DNA from: Marinoscillum pacificum
GTDB lineage: Bacteria; Bacteroidota; Bacteroidia; Cytophagales; Cyclobacteriaceae
Direction of reading: 5' to 3'
DNA length: 64,000 nt
NCBI RefSeq assembly: GCF_024714495.1
Contig: NZ_JAMZMJ010000008.1
Coordinates: 1 to 64,000 of the forward strand
The notes under the pieces are model-generated. The model was not told where the DNA came from, made no database searches, and saw only the letters and a program-made list of their open reading frames with translations. Positions 1 through 9,020 of the stretch are shown one piece after another. The translations under genes were made by a program, and so were the position numbers. Every line of letters begins with the position of its first letter. Position 1 is the first letter of the stretch.

Positions 1-3000
1 TGCTCGCGCTGTAGTCTGTGCCGTCGGTTACTTCAAAACCGAATGTTGCATATGGACTGCCGTTCTCATTTGCATCTGGTACAAAGACCAACTTGCTGAT
101 GTCTGCACTGGCAATCTCAAAGCCTGTTGCTCCAATGTCGGTGCTCGTTAACGCTACGCCATCGTATTCTAAACTACCGTCGGTAGCCAAGCTAGTCACT
201 CGGATACCAGCAAATGCAGTACTCTCTATATCGCTGTAGTCATTGTTGAACTCGCTTGCTGCAAACGTATGATCTGTATCTTCATCTGTAGTCACTTCTT
301 CATCAGCTGCAACTGGGGCATCATTCACTGGAGTTACATCAAGAGTCAAAGTATAAAGACTCTCAGAGTTACTTACTCCATCATTAACCTTAAAATCAAA
401 TGCTGTATAAGGGTCTCCATTTTCATCCTGTGCCGGCTCAAAACGTAGATTTCCTGCGTCTAATTCCGCAAGCAAAATCTGATCTCCAGCTGACACTTCC
501 TCTCCTCCATCATACGTATCATTGCCATTTCCATCCAAATACAAAACGCCATTGGCTGGTAAGGAAGAAATAAGTACATAGTTAAGTGGCTGAGCGTCCA
601 GGTCAGAATATCCAAAGTCACCTGTTGCGATACCTAAATCTGTATCTTCATTAGTTGTGAGTGTATTATTAGAGGCTGTAGGAGGGTTGTTTGAACAAGC
701 TACGAAAACAGCATCACTGGTATAACTCGTCCCTGGGTCAGCATAGCCATCATTTCCACTAGTTACAATCCCTTTGGAATTGACAGTGAGTCCTGCTCCA
801 AATGTACCTGAACCCAAAAGACCATTATCATCGCCATCTGTGAAACCAGCTTCTTTAACATCATTACATCCATCACCATCTGCATCTAGTTCTATCGCAT
901 CAATGATCGCATCTGGACTAGCCTCAGAGTCAGCAATTGCATAATTAAGTTTTCCTGAATTTTCATCCCCACCATTCTGCACTTCATTAGGGATACCATC
1001 TGTTCCAACCGTGCTACTAAGTTCTCCAGTTGCATGCGCCTGTGCATGTCCTGCCTCAACAGCATCATAAATACCATCGTTATCACTGTCAAGATCATAA
1101 ATATTTGCTATACCATCTCCGTCAGTATCAAAGGACTCAATTGCAAAAACTCCACCTTCATCGAAGTTCATGTTTTCATCCATTTCCATGACGAAAGTGT
1201 AATTGCCAGCAGGTAGAATTACCTGACGAGCCACATAAGTCCATTGCGCACTTGATGTGGAAGTAATTGTTGGAATGGAATCCACAATTGCACCCGCAAG
1301 TCCACTGCCAGATCTTATTTTTAAGTTCCCACTTCCTGAAAGACCATCTCTTGCTGAGAAATAGCCACCATACACCACCTTTGTCTGCACTGCCAAAGAG
1401 AATGTTTGATAAACCTCATTGGCTCCACCTACGATATCCAAGTAATTACCCGGTTGATTTCGTGCATCATTAGCAGGGCCACCATTTCCATAAGCGGATG
1501 TACCGTCTACTTTCACGACATTCGGTTCTAACCCTCCGTCTATTTGCCAAGGCGAAATGTTCTGTGCACCGGCACCACCTCCAGAGTAATTGTTCCCATT
1601 TGCTAATCCTGTAATATTGTCAAATCCGCCTCCAACGAGAATGTTATTAGCGCACTCGTCCGTATCTCTTAAACCATCATTGTCATCATCTAAATCCTGA
1701 ATGTTACCGATACCATCACCATCATAATCCACGTCAGCATAAGCAAGTTCCTGCAAGTACAAAATGCTTCCAGTTCCATCAAAATAGTCCGTATGTTTGA
1801 TCACAATGGCATCATCTGCGGATGCGTTTAATGTTCCATCATTGTCTGCAGAAGGGGAACTAGTAGTCGTAATGCTTCCAGTGAAAACCCCTGTATTCAC
1901 TCCTGTTTCAGTGATTATCACTGTTTCAGTTTCACCTGTAACTGAGTTAACCACCTCAACCTCAACTTCCTGTATCGTGTTAACACCAGTGTTTCTATCT
2001 GCATCCGTCACGGTGAAAGACAGAGAATTGCCTATAATAACATATTCATCAGCTACTAAAGTTGCTGAAATACCTGTTCCTCCTCCGGGACATCCATCAC
2101 TGATTCCACTGTCTTTATAATCTTCTCCCGGGTTGGTATAACCATTAGGTGCTGAGGTCACTAAACCATTTGCATCCACAGTAATCGGCGTATCTCCTAA
2201 CTCGCCATCGTTATTTGGATCATAGAATGCCGCTTCTTTCACATCATTACACCCATCACCATCTGCATCCAAATCTTGAAAATCGGGAATACCATCCAAA
2301 TCTGTATCAAAATTATCGTTAACTCCATCCGTGTTAACATCTACAAACCCTGCATAGGTAGGGTCTTTAAAAAGTGGAAGTCCGTTAAATACATTAAAAA
2401 CAGAAGCATCTACACCACCGCTTTCATCTATATCTGAAATTCCATCATTATCGGAATCAGCATCCAAATTATCTACGATTCCATCGCCATCTGTATCCGG
2501 TGAAACCACCACAATAAGATTTCCTGAGCCCGTGACTCCTACATCATTGGATAAGTCCAATGCTATCGTATCATACTGAAATAATCCGGCGGCAGCTGTA
2601 TAATTCACCTGATCATCGCCAGTAAAACTCACAGTACTACCTGTAGAAGAACTTACACCAGAAATGAAATTATTAGTTCCACATGCTGACTCCATTTGAA
2701 TAACATAGACACCACTTTCTGTTTCAGCTAAGGTATCAACTACTAAATCGATAATTGGTAGATTGTAATCGGGGTGAACCAGTCTCACCGACGCATCGAA
2801 GGAAGATACAAACCCGAAAGTTCCTGAACCTCCCTGACCTACCAGCAGTCCAATTTGCATAAAGCCATCAGATTCAATGTTGTTAACTGTAGAAACCTGA
2901 CCATTTGGTACACTAAATGCACTCCAAGAAGTGAAACCAGGAACCAGTTTAGGGGTTATTCCTAAATCGGTAAGTGATTGTCCGTTTAACCTAAAACTTG

Positions 3001-4129
3001 CTTCCGCTGACTGCTCCAACATAACAGTTATAGTGTTCGTGGCACCTGCGAAATTTGTTAATTCAATATTTTTGCTCCCTCTACAAAAGTTAGCAGGGAT
3101 TAAAGCCAAACCTTCTTCCTCACCTGACAATCCAGAAACTTGGTATAAATAAACAGGTTTAGAGGTCTCTACGTAATGAGGATCTCCAAGTGAGCCTGTA
3201 ACATCAAAATCATAATAATCACCTGCATTTGTAATAGTCGTAGCAGGCGTAGCGCTTCCATCCAGATAAACTTCTGTGTTTGGTTCTGTGGCAATAATAA
3301 TCCCATATTCAATGCTGTTATTACCCCGTGTTATAATGTATGAATTTCCTAACAGGCCTACCGGAACCAATTGATCTATTCCTCCATCTGCCGCACCTGC
3401 CGCGGACTGACGCAAATGCTGACCTCCGCCAATTACTACAATATCTTTATTAGCAGTTACATGTGTACCTATAAAATTATTGGTACTATTCGTACTTGCT
3501 GGATTCTTTATCAAATAGGTCTCATATTTATTTAGACCAACAGAGAAACTATTCGACTGTCCCTCTGCTACTGCCGTACCGGGCAAATCAAAATTGACCG
3601 TTGTACCATTCTCCATTGCCATTACTGAAACGAAATGAACATCGGATGCTCCATAGGATGATTCCTGAATTCTTGTTTGAGAACCAACATAAAACGCTTG
3701 ACCTTGGGCTGACCGTCCTTTTAATGAAGCAAACGTCTTATTGTTTCCTCCATTAATTCTGTGCGAAATTTGAATAGGAAATGTACCTCTGAAAATCAAG
3801 CCTCTGGTAGACTCTACTGTATTAAAATTGTTGGTAATACCTGGGCCAGGGGCACTGGAATTAGTCAACACATATTCGTAGGGAGTACCTTTATACACAA
3901 CAATTGTATCGTTCAATGTTGAGTTGTCCGGAGTAGTGATAATAACTACAGCAGAATCATATGGAGTTGACAACACTACACTAGAAGGGTTGTTATTTGC
4001 TCCATCTTGCGGAAACCAAACCGGAGGCAGATAATGCTCCGTATCGAATTGTGCGAACAATGAGTTAGCAGATCCTGTAAATAGAATCAACAATCCCATC
4101 AAGCAACAAATTTTGTAAAACTGTTTCAT
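1..4129 (-). CDS. Large secreted surface/adhesin protein, 3' end outside window (partial)
   Basis: The frame is open from an ATG at 4129 to the window edge (about 1376 residues), so the C-terminus is missing. Residues 1-26 form a signal peptide ending SLFA|Q. Residues ~30-420 resemble the IgGFc-binding protein N-terminal domain, a beta-rich module common in Bacteroidota surface proteins; motifs VIGGGQHLR and YLYQVSG are visible. TSP3-like calcium-binding runs (DTDGDG, DSDNDG, DADGDG) appear near residues 543-566, 600-640, 820-840, 1000-1025 and 1078-1090. From ~1155 there are two cadherin-like repeats opening with NEDTD/DEDTD and closing with FEVTDG-type strands. A T9SS sorting domain or gliding-associated C-terminal domain would be expected beyond the edge but is not seen. 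Probable cell-surface adhesin; the ligand is unknown. It is transcribed leftward with no close upstream partner. Confidence 0.85.
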   Translation of the reverse strand, partial: MKQFYKICCLMGLLILFTGSANSLFAQFDTEHYLPPVWFPQDGANNNPSSVVLSTPYDSAVVIITTPDNSTLNDTIVVYKGTPYEYVLTNSSAPGPGITNNFNTVESTRGLIFRGTFPIQISHRINGGNNKTFASLKGRSAQGQAFYVGSQTRIQESSYGASDVHFVSVMAMENGTTVNFDLPGTAVAEGQSNSFSVGLNKYETYLIKNPASTNSTNNFIGTHVTANKDIVVIGGGQHLRQSAAGAADGGIDQLVPVGLLGNSYIITRGNNSIEYGIIIATEPNTEVYLDGSATPATTITNAGDYYDFDVTGSLGDPHYVETSKPVYLYQVSGLSGEEEGLALIPANFCRGSKNIELTNFAGATNTITVMLEQSAEASFRLNGQSLTDLGITPKLVPGFTSWSAFSVPNGQVSTVNNIESDGFMQIGLLVGQGGSGTFGFVSSFDASVRLVHPDYNLPIIDLVVDTLAETESGVYVIQMESACGTNNFISGVSSSTGSTVSFTGDDQVNYTAAAGLFQYDTIALDLSNDVGVTGSGNLIVVVSPDTDGDGIVDNLDADSDNDGISDIDESGGVDASVFNVFNGLPLFKDPTYAGFVDVNTDGVNDNFDTDLDGIPDFQDLDADGDGCNDVKEAAFYDPNNDGELGDTPITVDANGLVTSAPNGYTNPGEDYKDSGISDGCPGGGTGISATLVADEYVIIGNSLSFTVTDADRNTGVNTIQEVEVEVVNSVTGETETVIITETGVNTGVFTGSITTTSSPSADNDGTLNASADDAIVIKHTDYFDGTGSILYLQELAYADVDYDGDGIGNIQDLDDDNDGLRDTDECANNILVGGGFDNITGLANGNNYSGGGAGAQNISPWQIDGGLEPNVVKVDGTSAYGNGGPANDARNQPGNYLDIVGGANEVYQTFSLAVQTKVVYGGYFSARDGLSGSGNLKIRSGSGLAGAIVDSIPTITSTSSAQWTYVARQVILPAGNYTFVMEMDENMNFDEGGVFAIESFDTDGDGIANIYDLDSDNDGIYDAVEAGHAQAHATGELSSTVGTDGIPNEVQNGGDENSGKLNYAIADSEASPDAIIDAIELDADGDGCNDVKEAGFTDGDDNGLLGSGTFGAGLTVNSKGIVTSGNDGYADPGTSYTSDAVFVACSNNPPTASNNTLTTNEDTDLGIATGDFGYSDLDAQPLNYVLISSLPANGVLYLDGNGNDTYDGGEEVSAGDQILLAELDAGNLRFEPAQDENGDPYTAFDFKVNDGVSNSESLYTLTLDVTPVNDAPVAADEEVTTDEDTDHTFAASEFNNDYSDIESTAFAGIRVTSLATDGSLEYDGVALTSTDIGATGFEIASADISKLVFVPDANENGSPYATFGFEVTDGTDYSAS

Positions 4130-4331
4130 TTAAGATTATCTGTTTGTAATGTCTATAAAAGATTGTTCTAGGCTATTGGATCAGATGTAATGACCCAATC
4201 ATTGGGATCAAAATGGCCTAAAAATGGCATGGTAATGCCGTGATTCAGAGACTCTAGATTGAGAGACTCGATAAGCAATTGTGTTGGTGACTTCATAATA
4301 CTTATAGATTCAAGTGACTAATGAAATACGG

Positions 4332-4394
4332 ATCAAAAAAACACTCTGGATTTTCAAAATTGAATTTTGGGTATTTCACCTAATCCGAGTGTTT
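4332..4394 (-). terminator. Candidate long-stem terminator or 5'-UTR hairpin
   Basis: Positions 4339-4346 (AAACACTC) pair with 4387-4394 (GAGTGTTT), and the stem extends through GGATT/AATCC (4348-4352 with 4382-4386) with one bulged base. Read on the minus strand, the stem is followed directly by seven Ts (4341-4335, partly overlapping the stem foot). The loop contains a second perfect inverted repeat (CAAAATT-G-AATTTTG). It may terminate read-through from the MFS gene or be structure in the long leader of the surface gene. Confidence 0.45.
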
Positions 4395-4491
4395 CTTTCA
4401 AACTATTTCAGTGAACTAAATAATCTAAAAGCCTATTCATTCTTTGTAAATTCTCGTTGAGTGGTAGATAATTCCCGATAAACGGAGAGCT

Positions 4492-4520
4492 AAAAAAATG
4501 CGTTTTAAGTAACTAAAAGC
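4492..4520 (-). terminator. Candidate intrinsic terminator of the MFS gene
   Basis: On the minus strand a short stem (GCTTTTA with TAAAACGC, one bulged C) and a 6-nt loop are followed by a run of seven Ts (4498-4492). It lies about 47 bp past the MFS stop codon. The stem is AT-rich and therefore weak. Confidence 0.45.
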
Positions 4521-4566
4521 GGTTTTATTTCTAATCACACCGATGATATTGGTATATTCATCTTAG

Positions 4567-5778
4567 TTATCTAGTCGTTTGTCTAAGAAATCGATAAGCC
4601 ATAATCATAGCGACAAATGACAATAATGAAGCGAGATAAAATGGAGCACTTGGAATGTAGTATTCTATGGAAGCATCTGTAAAGTAGCCAAAGATATTGG
4701 TCATCAAAGGTGGCCCCACCACGGTGGTCAAACTCATCAGGCTAGTCAAACCTCCCTGAAGTTCTCCTTGTTCATTTGCAGGAACGCTATTGGACATCAG
4801 TCCTTGTAATGAAGGACCTGCTATTCCACCAAAAGCATACGGGATCAATACCAAATACAACATCCATCCGGTTGAACTCATAGCAATGAGAATAAACCCA
4901 AGACAGTTAAAAGCCAGGCCAACATAAACTCCTTTCGCCTGACCGATCTTATTTATAATTGGACGAATGCCCACTCCCTGAACGAGAGCAATCATTAAAC
5001 CAACAAAAGCTAGCGAATAGCCTACTTCAGCTTCCCCCCAACCAAATTTCTCAATAGTGAAATAAGTCCAGGTACTTTGAGTAGCATGTGCAGCAATGTA
5101 AACCAGCACCAATGAAACTAACAGACCTGTTACGATAGGATATTTTTTCAATTGCATCAGTGTACCCCAAGGGTTAGCACGCTTCCAGGTAAATGGACGC
5201 CTGTTTTCCTTGCTTAACGATTCAGGCAACACAAAATAGCCATATAGCCAGTTGACCATCACCAATCCTGCTGCTGCAAAAAATGGCACTCTTGGCCCGT
5301 ATTCACCTAACACCCCACCAATCAGTGGACCTATGATAAAGCCTAAACCAAAGGCCGCTCCCACCATTCCAAAATTTTGAGATCGCTTTTCTGGCTCTGA
5401 TACATCTGCGATATAGGCATTGGCGGTGGTAAAGGATGCTCCAGTAACGCCTGCTACTACTCGCGCTACAAATAACCATCCGATTGTTGGTGCGAATCCT
5501 GCAAGTATATAGTCTAGCCCAAATCCGAATAATGACAGCAACAGCACTGGTCTTCGTCCATACTGATCACTCAGGGCTCCAACAATTGGCGCACAAATGA
5601 ACTGCATGAAAGCATAGGCAAACATCAGCCACCCTCCATAGATCGAGGCATCACTTGTACTTCCACCTGTCAATTCTTTAATCAAAGCAGGGACTACAGG
5701 TAGGATGATTCCAACACCGATCACATCAATCAAGACAGTGATCAAAACGAATCCAATGGCTGCTTTTCTATTCTTCAT
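4567..5778 (-). CDS. TetA-like MFS drug:H+ antiporter
   Basis: A 403-residue protein with about 12 hydrophobic segments, the usual length for DHA1-type drug exporters. After TM2 it has MFS motif A (GALSDQYGRRPVLL, ~residues 67-80), and TM5 carries the antiporter motif C (GFIIGPLIGG). The N-terminus (VLIDVIGVGIILPVVP) matches the TetA/TCR12 pattern. Expected role: proton-driven efflux of a small molecule across the inner membrane. Tetracycline itself is not implied, since many Bacteroidota carry such chromosomal homologues. It is a lone gene, divergent from tldD. The start ATG at 5778 follows a -7-like TACTTTCG on the minus strand (5797-5804). Confidence 0.85.
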   Translation of the reverse strand: MKNRKAAIGFVLITVLIDVIGVGIILPVVPALIKELTGGSTSDASIYGGWLMFAYAFMQFICAPIVGALSDQYGRRPVLLLSLFGFGLDYILAGFAPTIGWLFVARVVAGVTGASFTTANAYIADVSEPEKRSQNFGMVGAAFGLGFIIGPLIGGVLGEYGPRVPFFAAAGLVMVNWLYGYFVLPESLSKENRRPFTWKRANPWGTLMQLKKYPIVTGLLVSLVLVYIAAHATQSTWTYFTIEKFGWGEAEVGYSLAFVGLMIALVQGVGIRPIINKIGQAKGVYVGLAFNCLGFILIAMSSTGWMLYLVLIPYAFGGIAGPSLQGLMSNSVPANEQGELQGGLTSLMSLTTVVGPPLMTNIFGYFTDASIEYYIPSAPFYLASLLSFVAMIMAYRFLRQTTR

Positions 5779-5939
5779 AACTGGAATTTGAACTTACGAA
5801 AGTAGCCTATTTACACCTGAATTTGTTCACTTAATATTTATCGGAAATAACTACCGCTTAAATAAATCTTATTTGCTTTCGCTGTTCTCCGAAATAAATT
5901 ATGTCAAAATAACAGTTTAACCATAAAACTCACTAGGCT

Positions 5940-7580
5940 TTGAAGAGACGAGATTTTGCAAAATTGGCGGGTTTAGGAGCTGGAGCAATGATGCTTCCTG
6001 CGACTTCATTCGGCAAAATAATTTCTCCGGAACATTTACTGAGTCCGGGACTAGATGTAGGTCAGAAAAAGATTCTTGCTGATGTAGCACTTAATGCTGC
6101 AAAAGGTCTTGGCGCTAGCTATGCCGATGCTAGAATAGGAAGATATTTAAATCAGTATGTCTTCACCAGAGAAGATAAAGTACAGAACGTGGTGAATACT
6201 GAATCTTTCGGTATTGGAATTCGAGTAATTGCCAATGGTACCTGGGGATTCGCATCCACCAACGATGTAACCGCTGAAGGTATCAAAAAAGCAACGGAGC
6301 AGGCTGTAGCAATTGCGAAAGCCAACTCTAAAATCCAGAAAGAACCCGTTGTACTGGCACCTGTAGAATCTCATGGAGAGGTAAGTTGGAAAACCCCAAT
6401 TGTAAAGAATGCAATGGAAGTGCCTATTACTGAAAAAGTAGAATTGCTATTGGATGCAAATGCCGCAGCAATGAAAAACGGTGCTAACTATGTTAACAGT
6501 GCTCTCTTCCAGGTCAACGAGCAGAAATACTTCGCATCTACTGAAGGTTCATATATTGATCAGGATGTTCATAGAATCTGGCCATACATGAACGTGACGG
6601 TAATCGATCCTGAAAAAGGTAAATTCAAAAGTCGTCAGGGACTTTCAGCTCCGATGGGTATGGGTTATGAATACATGACTCCAGATGCAAATGAATCAAT
6701 CGAAGGAATTGGTGGAGTAACGCTATTTAGAAATAGATATGATATCGTGAGAGATGCTGCAGAAGGAGCACTTCAAGCGAAAGAAATGCTTTCTGCCAAA
6801 TCTGTCGAGCCTGGCAAATATGACATGATGCTAGAGCCAAACCACCTCGGATTGACCATTCATGAGTCTGTAGGTCACCCATTAGAACTTGACCGTGTAT
6901 TAGGCTATGAAGCCAACTATGCTGGTACAAGTTTCGCGACGCTAGACAAATGGAAAGCAGGCGACTTTAATTATGGAAGCAAAATCGTCAACCTGGTAGC
7001 AGATAAAACCCAGGTTGGATCACTAGGTGCTGTAGGGTTTGATGATGAAGGTGTTAAAACCAAAAAATGGGATTTGGTAAGAGACGGTGTGCTGGTTAAC
7101 TACCAGGCAATCAGAGATCAGGTTCATATGATCGACCAAAATGAATCTCACGGATGTTGCTACTCTCAGTCTTGGAATGATGTTCAGTTCCAAAGAATGC
7201 CAAACGTATCCTTAGAAGCTGGAAAAGAAAAGTACTCTCCTAAAGACATGGTGAAAGATATCGAAAAGGGTATCTACATCGCTGGTAGAGGTTCATATTC
7301 TATTGACCAGCAACGCTACAACTTCCAGTTTGGAGGTACAGTCTTCTACGAAATCAAAGATGGTGAAGTAGTAGGCATGCTCAATGATGTGGCTTATCAG
7401 TCCAACACGCAAGAGTTCTGGAACTCATGTGCCAAAATCTGTGACGAGTCAGACTACCGATTATTCGGTTCATTCTTTGATGGAAAAGGCCAGCCTTCAC
7501 AGGTAAGCGCGGTATCTCATGGATCTGCAACGTCTAGATTCAATGGAGTGAATGTCATCAACACTGGAAGAAATATTTAA
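5940..7580 (+). CDS. tldD: TldD-family metalloprotease with Tat signal
   Basis: A 546-residue TldD/PmbA-family protein. The zinc motif HExxxH is intact as HESVGH (H308, E309, H313). TldD is the catalytic half of the TldD/TldE protease, which in other bacteria matures ribosomal peptides such as microcin B17 and removes some antitoxins. The start must be TTG at 5940, because an in-frame TAG lies at 5934-5936 and no ATG follows before the conserved region. The N-terminus (KRRDFAKLAG, then a hydrophobic stretch ending ATSFGK) is a twin-arginine export signal, unlike cytosolic E. coli TldD. It is followed after 19 bp by the TldE gene. The substrate is unknown. Confidence 0.9.
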   Translation: MKRRDFAKLAGLGAGAMMLPATSFGKIISPEHLLSPGLDVGQKKILADVALNAAKGLGASYADARIGRYLNQYVFTREDKVQNVVNTESFGIGIRVIANGTWGFASTNDVTAEGIKKATEQAVAIAKANSKIQKEPVVLAPVESHGEVSWKTPIVKNAMEVPITEKVELLLDANAAAMKNGANYVNSALFQVNEQKYFASTEGSYIDQDVHRIWPYMNVTVIDPEKGKFKSRQGLSAPMGMGYEYMTPDANESIEGIGGVTLFRNRYDIVRDAAEGALQAKEMLSAKSVEPGKYDMMLEPNHLGLTIHESVGHPLELDRVLGYEANYAGTSFATLDKWKAGDFNYGSKIVNLVADKTQVGSLGAVGFDDEGVKTKKWDLVRDGVLVNYQAIRDQVHMIDQNESHGCCYSQSWNDVQFQRMPNVSLEAGKEKYSPKDMVKDIEKGIYIAGRGSYSIDQQRYNFQFGGTVFYEIKDGEVVGMLNDVAYQSNTQEFWNSCAKICDESDYRLFGSFFDGKGQPSQVSAVSHGSATSRFNGVNVINTGRNI

Positions 7581-7599
7581 TCAAAAGCATCTAATTAAA

Positions 7600-8916
7600 A
7601 TGGCAATATATACTAAAGAAGAAGCGAAGCAGATTCTCGAAAAGGCCCTTTCATTTTCGAAAGCGGATACTTGCGAGATCAATTTGAGCGCTTCCAACGA
7701 AGGCAATATTAGATATGCCCGTAACACGGTTTCTACTGCTGGATACCAATCCAATCAAACGCTAGTAGTACAGTCAAGTTATGGCAACAAAGTAGGAGTA
7801 GCAACAATCGATGAGTTTGATGCCGCTTCATTAGAAAAAGTAGTGCGTAGATCTGAAGAACTAGCTCAGCTTTCTCCAGAAAACCCAGAATTCATGCCCC
7901 CACTAGGTCAGCAAGAATATCTGGAAACGAAAACTTACCATGAGTCCACAGCTAAAATCACCCCCGAATACAGAGCACAAGTAGCTGCATCTAGTATCGA
8001 GCCAGCTCGAGCAAAAGATGTAACTGCTGCTGGTTTCTTGAATGATTCTGCAGGCATGTCCGCCATGATCAATAGTGCTGGTCTGTTTGCTTACAATCGG
8101 TCCACCAATGTAGACTTCACAGTAACCATGAGAACCAATGATGGCACTGGATCTGGTTGGGTAACACGGGATTTCAACAATGTAGATCGATTTGATGCTA
8201 AGGAAGCTTCTAAAGTGGCAATCGATAAAGCAATCATGTCAAAAGAAGCCAAAGCGATAGAACCAGGAAAATACACGGTGATTCTAGAGCCTGCGGCTTC
8301 CGTTCAATTGTTGGGCAATATGTTTGGCTCATTCAATGCCAGAACCGCTGATGAAGGCCGTAGCTTTATGTCTAAAGAAGGTGGTGGAACCAAACTAGGA
8401 GAGAAAATAGTCGATGAAAGAATCAACATTTACTCTGATCCGCAAAACACTTTGGTACCTACAAGCCCTTGGGCAGGAGATGGTCAGGCCTACAAAAAAA
8501 TGAATTGGATAGAGAATGGAGTGGTTAAAAACCTCGCTTACTCCAGATTCTGGGCCAAAGAAAAAGGAGTAGATCCAGTGCCTTTCCCTAGCAATGCCAT
8601 CATGGATGGTGGAACTGCTTCTCTGGAAGAAATGATTAAGAGTACCAAGAAGGGGATTTTGGTAACACGTCTTTGGTATATCCGAACTGTAGATCCACAA
8701 ACATTACTCTACACGGGACTGACAAGAGATGGAACGTTCTTTATTGAAAACGGAAGAATCAAACATCCTATTAAAAACTTCCGATTTAACGAAAGTCCAA
8801 TCATCATGCTGAACAATCTGGAGCAGCTAGGTCAGCAAGTAAGAGTAGATGGAAATCTGATCCCTTACATGAAAGTGAGAGACTTTACGTTTACCAGTCT
8901 TTCTGACGCTGTTTAA
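7600..8916 (+). CDS. tldE: TldE/PmbA-family protein (partner of TldD)
   Basis: 438 residues from the ATG at 7600. An in-frame ATG at 7552 would overlap the tldD end and add 16 residues unrelated to the family, so 7600 is preferred (19-bp gap to tldD). It has the PmbA/TldE layout with a central EPGKYTVILEP strand and a C-terminal domain ending in the dimer-interface strands. No HExxxH is present, as expected for the non-catalytic subunit. Family knowledge: it forms a hetero-oligomer with TldD that encloses the active site. No signal peptide is visible although its partner has a Tat signal. Transcription ends at a strong terminator 19 bp downstream. Confidence 0.88.
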   Translation: MAIYTKEEAKQILEKALSFSKADTCEINLSASNEGNIRYARNTVSTAGYQSNQTLVVQSSYGNKVGVATIDEFDAASLEKVVRRSEELAQLSPENPEFMPPLGQQEYLETKTYHESTAKITPEYRAQVAASSIEPARAKDVTAAGFLNDSAGMSAMINSAGLFAYNRSTNVDFTVTMRTNDGTGSGWVTRDFNNVDRFDAKEASKVAIDKAIMSKEAKAIEPGKYTVILEPAASVQLLGNMFGSFNARTADEGRSFMSKEGGGTKLGEKIVDERINIYSDPQNTLVPTSPWAGDGQAYKKMNWIENGVVKNLAYSRFWAKEKGVDPVPFPSNAIMDGGTASLEEMIKSTKKGILVTRLWYIRTVDPQTLLYTGLTRDGTFFIENGRIKHPIKNFRFNESPIIMLNNLEQLGQQVRVDGNLIPYMKVRDFTFTSLSDAV

Positions 8917-8934
8917 TCAGTCAAATAAAACCTC

Positions 8935-8971
8935 AAGCCACCTTTTCGCTTTTGAGAAGGTGGCTTTTTTT
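8935..8971 (+). terminator. Strong intrinsic terminator after tldDE
   Basis: A perfect 10-bp stem (AAGCCACCTT at 8935-8944 with AAGGTGGCTT at 8957-8966) is followed by a T-run to 8971. It lies 19 bp after the tldE stop and separates tldDE from the downstream MoxR operon. Confidence 0.92.
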
Positions 8972-9020
8972 ACCCTCGAATGATCAAAAACAATTGCAAC
9001 CGTTCAAGCAAACTCACTGA

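Larger units (their letters stand above)
4130..4566. other. 437-bp gene-free spacer
   Basis: This stretch lies between the stop of the MFS gene and the start of the surface-protein gene, both on the minus strand. It holds two hairpins that read as terminators on the minus strand (listed separately). I see no convincing open frame, tRNA or riboswitch. No clear TAnnTTTG element was found immediately upstream of the surface gene, so its promoter is undetermined. Confidence 0.6.

Noticed and set aside
1797-2120. A plus-strand open frame of 107 codons inside the surface protein
   Set aside because: It is antisense to a continuous, domain-rich minus-strand frame; Thr/Val/Ser bias comes from complementing the repeat-rich codons.
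4567-5778. Acquired tetracycline resistance
   Set aside because: TetA-like by motif only. No TetR regulator or mobile element is beside it, so it is treated as a general MFS exporter.
7552-7599. An upstream start for TldE overlapping tldD
   Set aside because: The 16 extra residues do not fit the family, and the ATG at 7600 gives a normal 19-bp gap.
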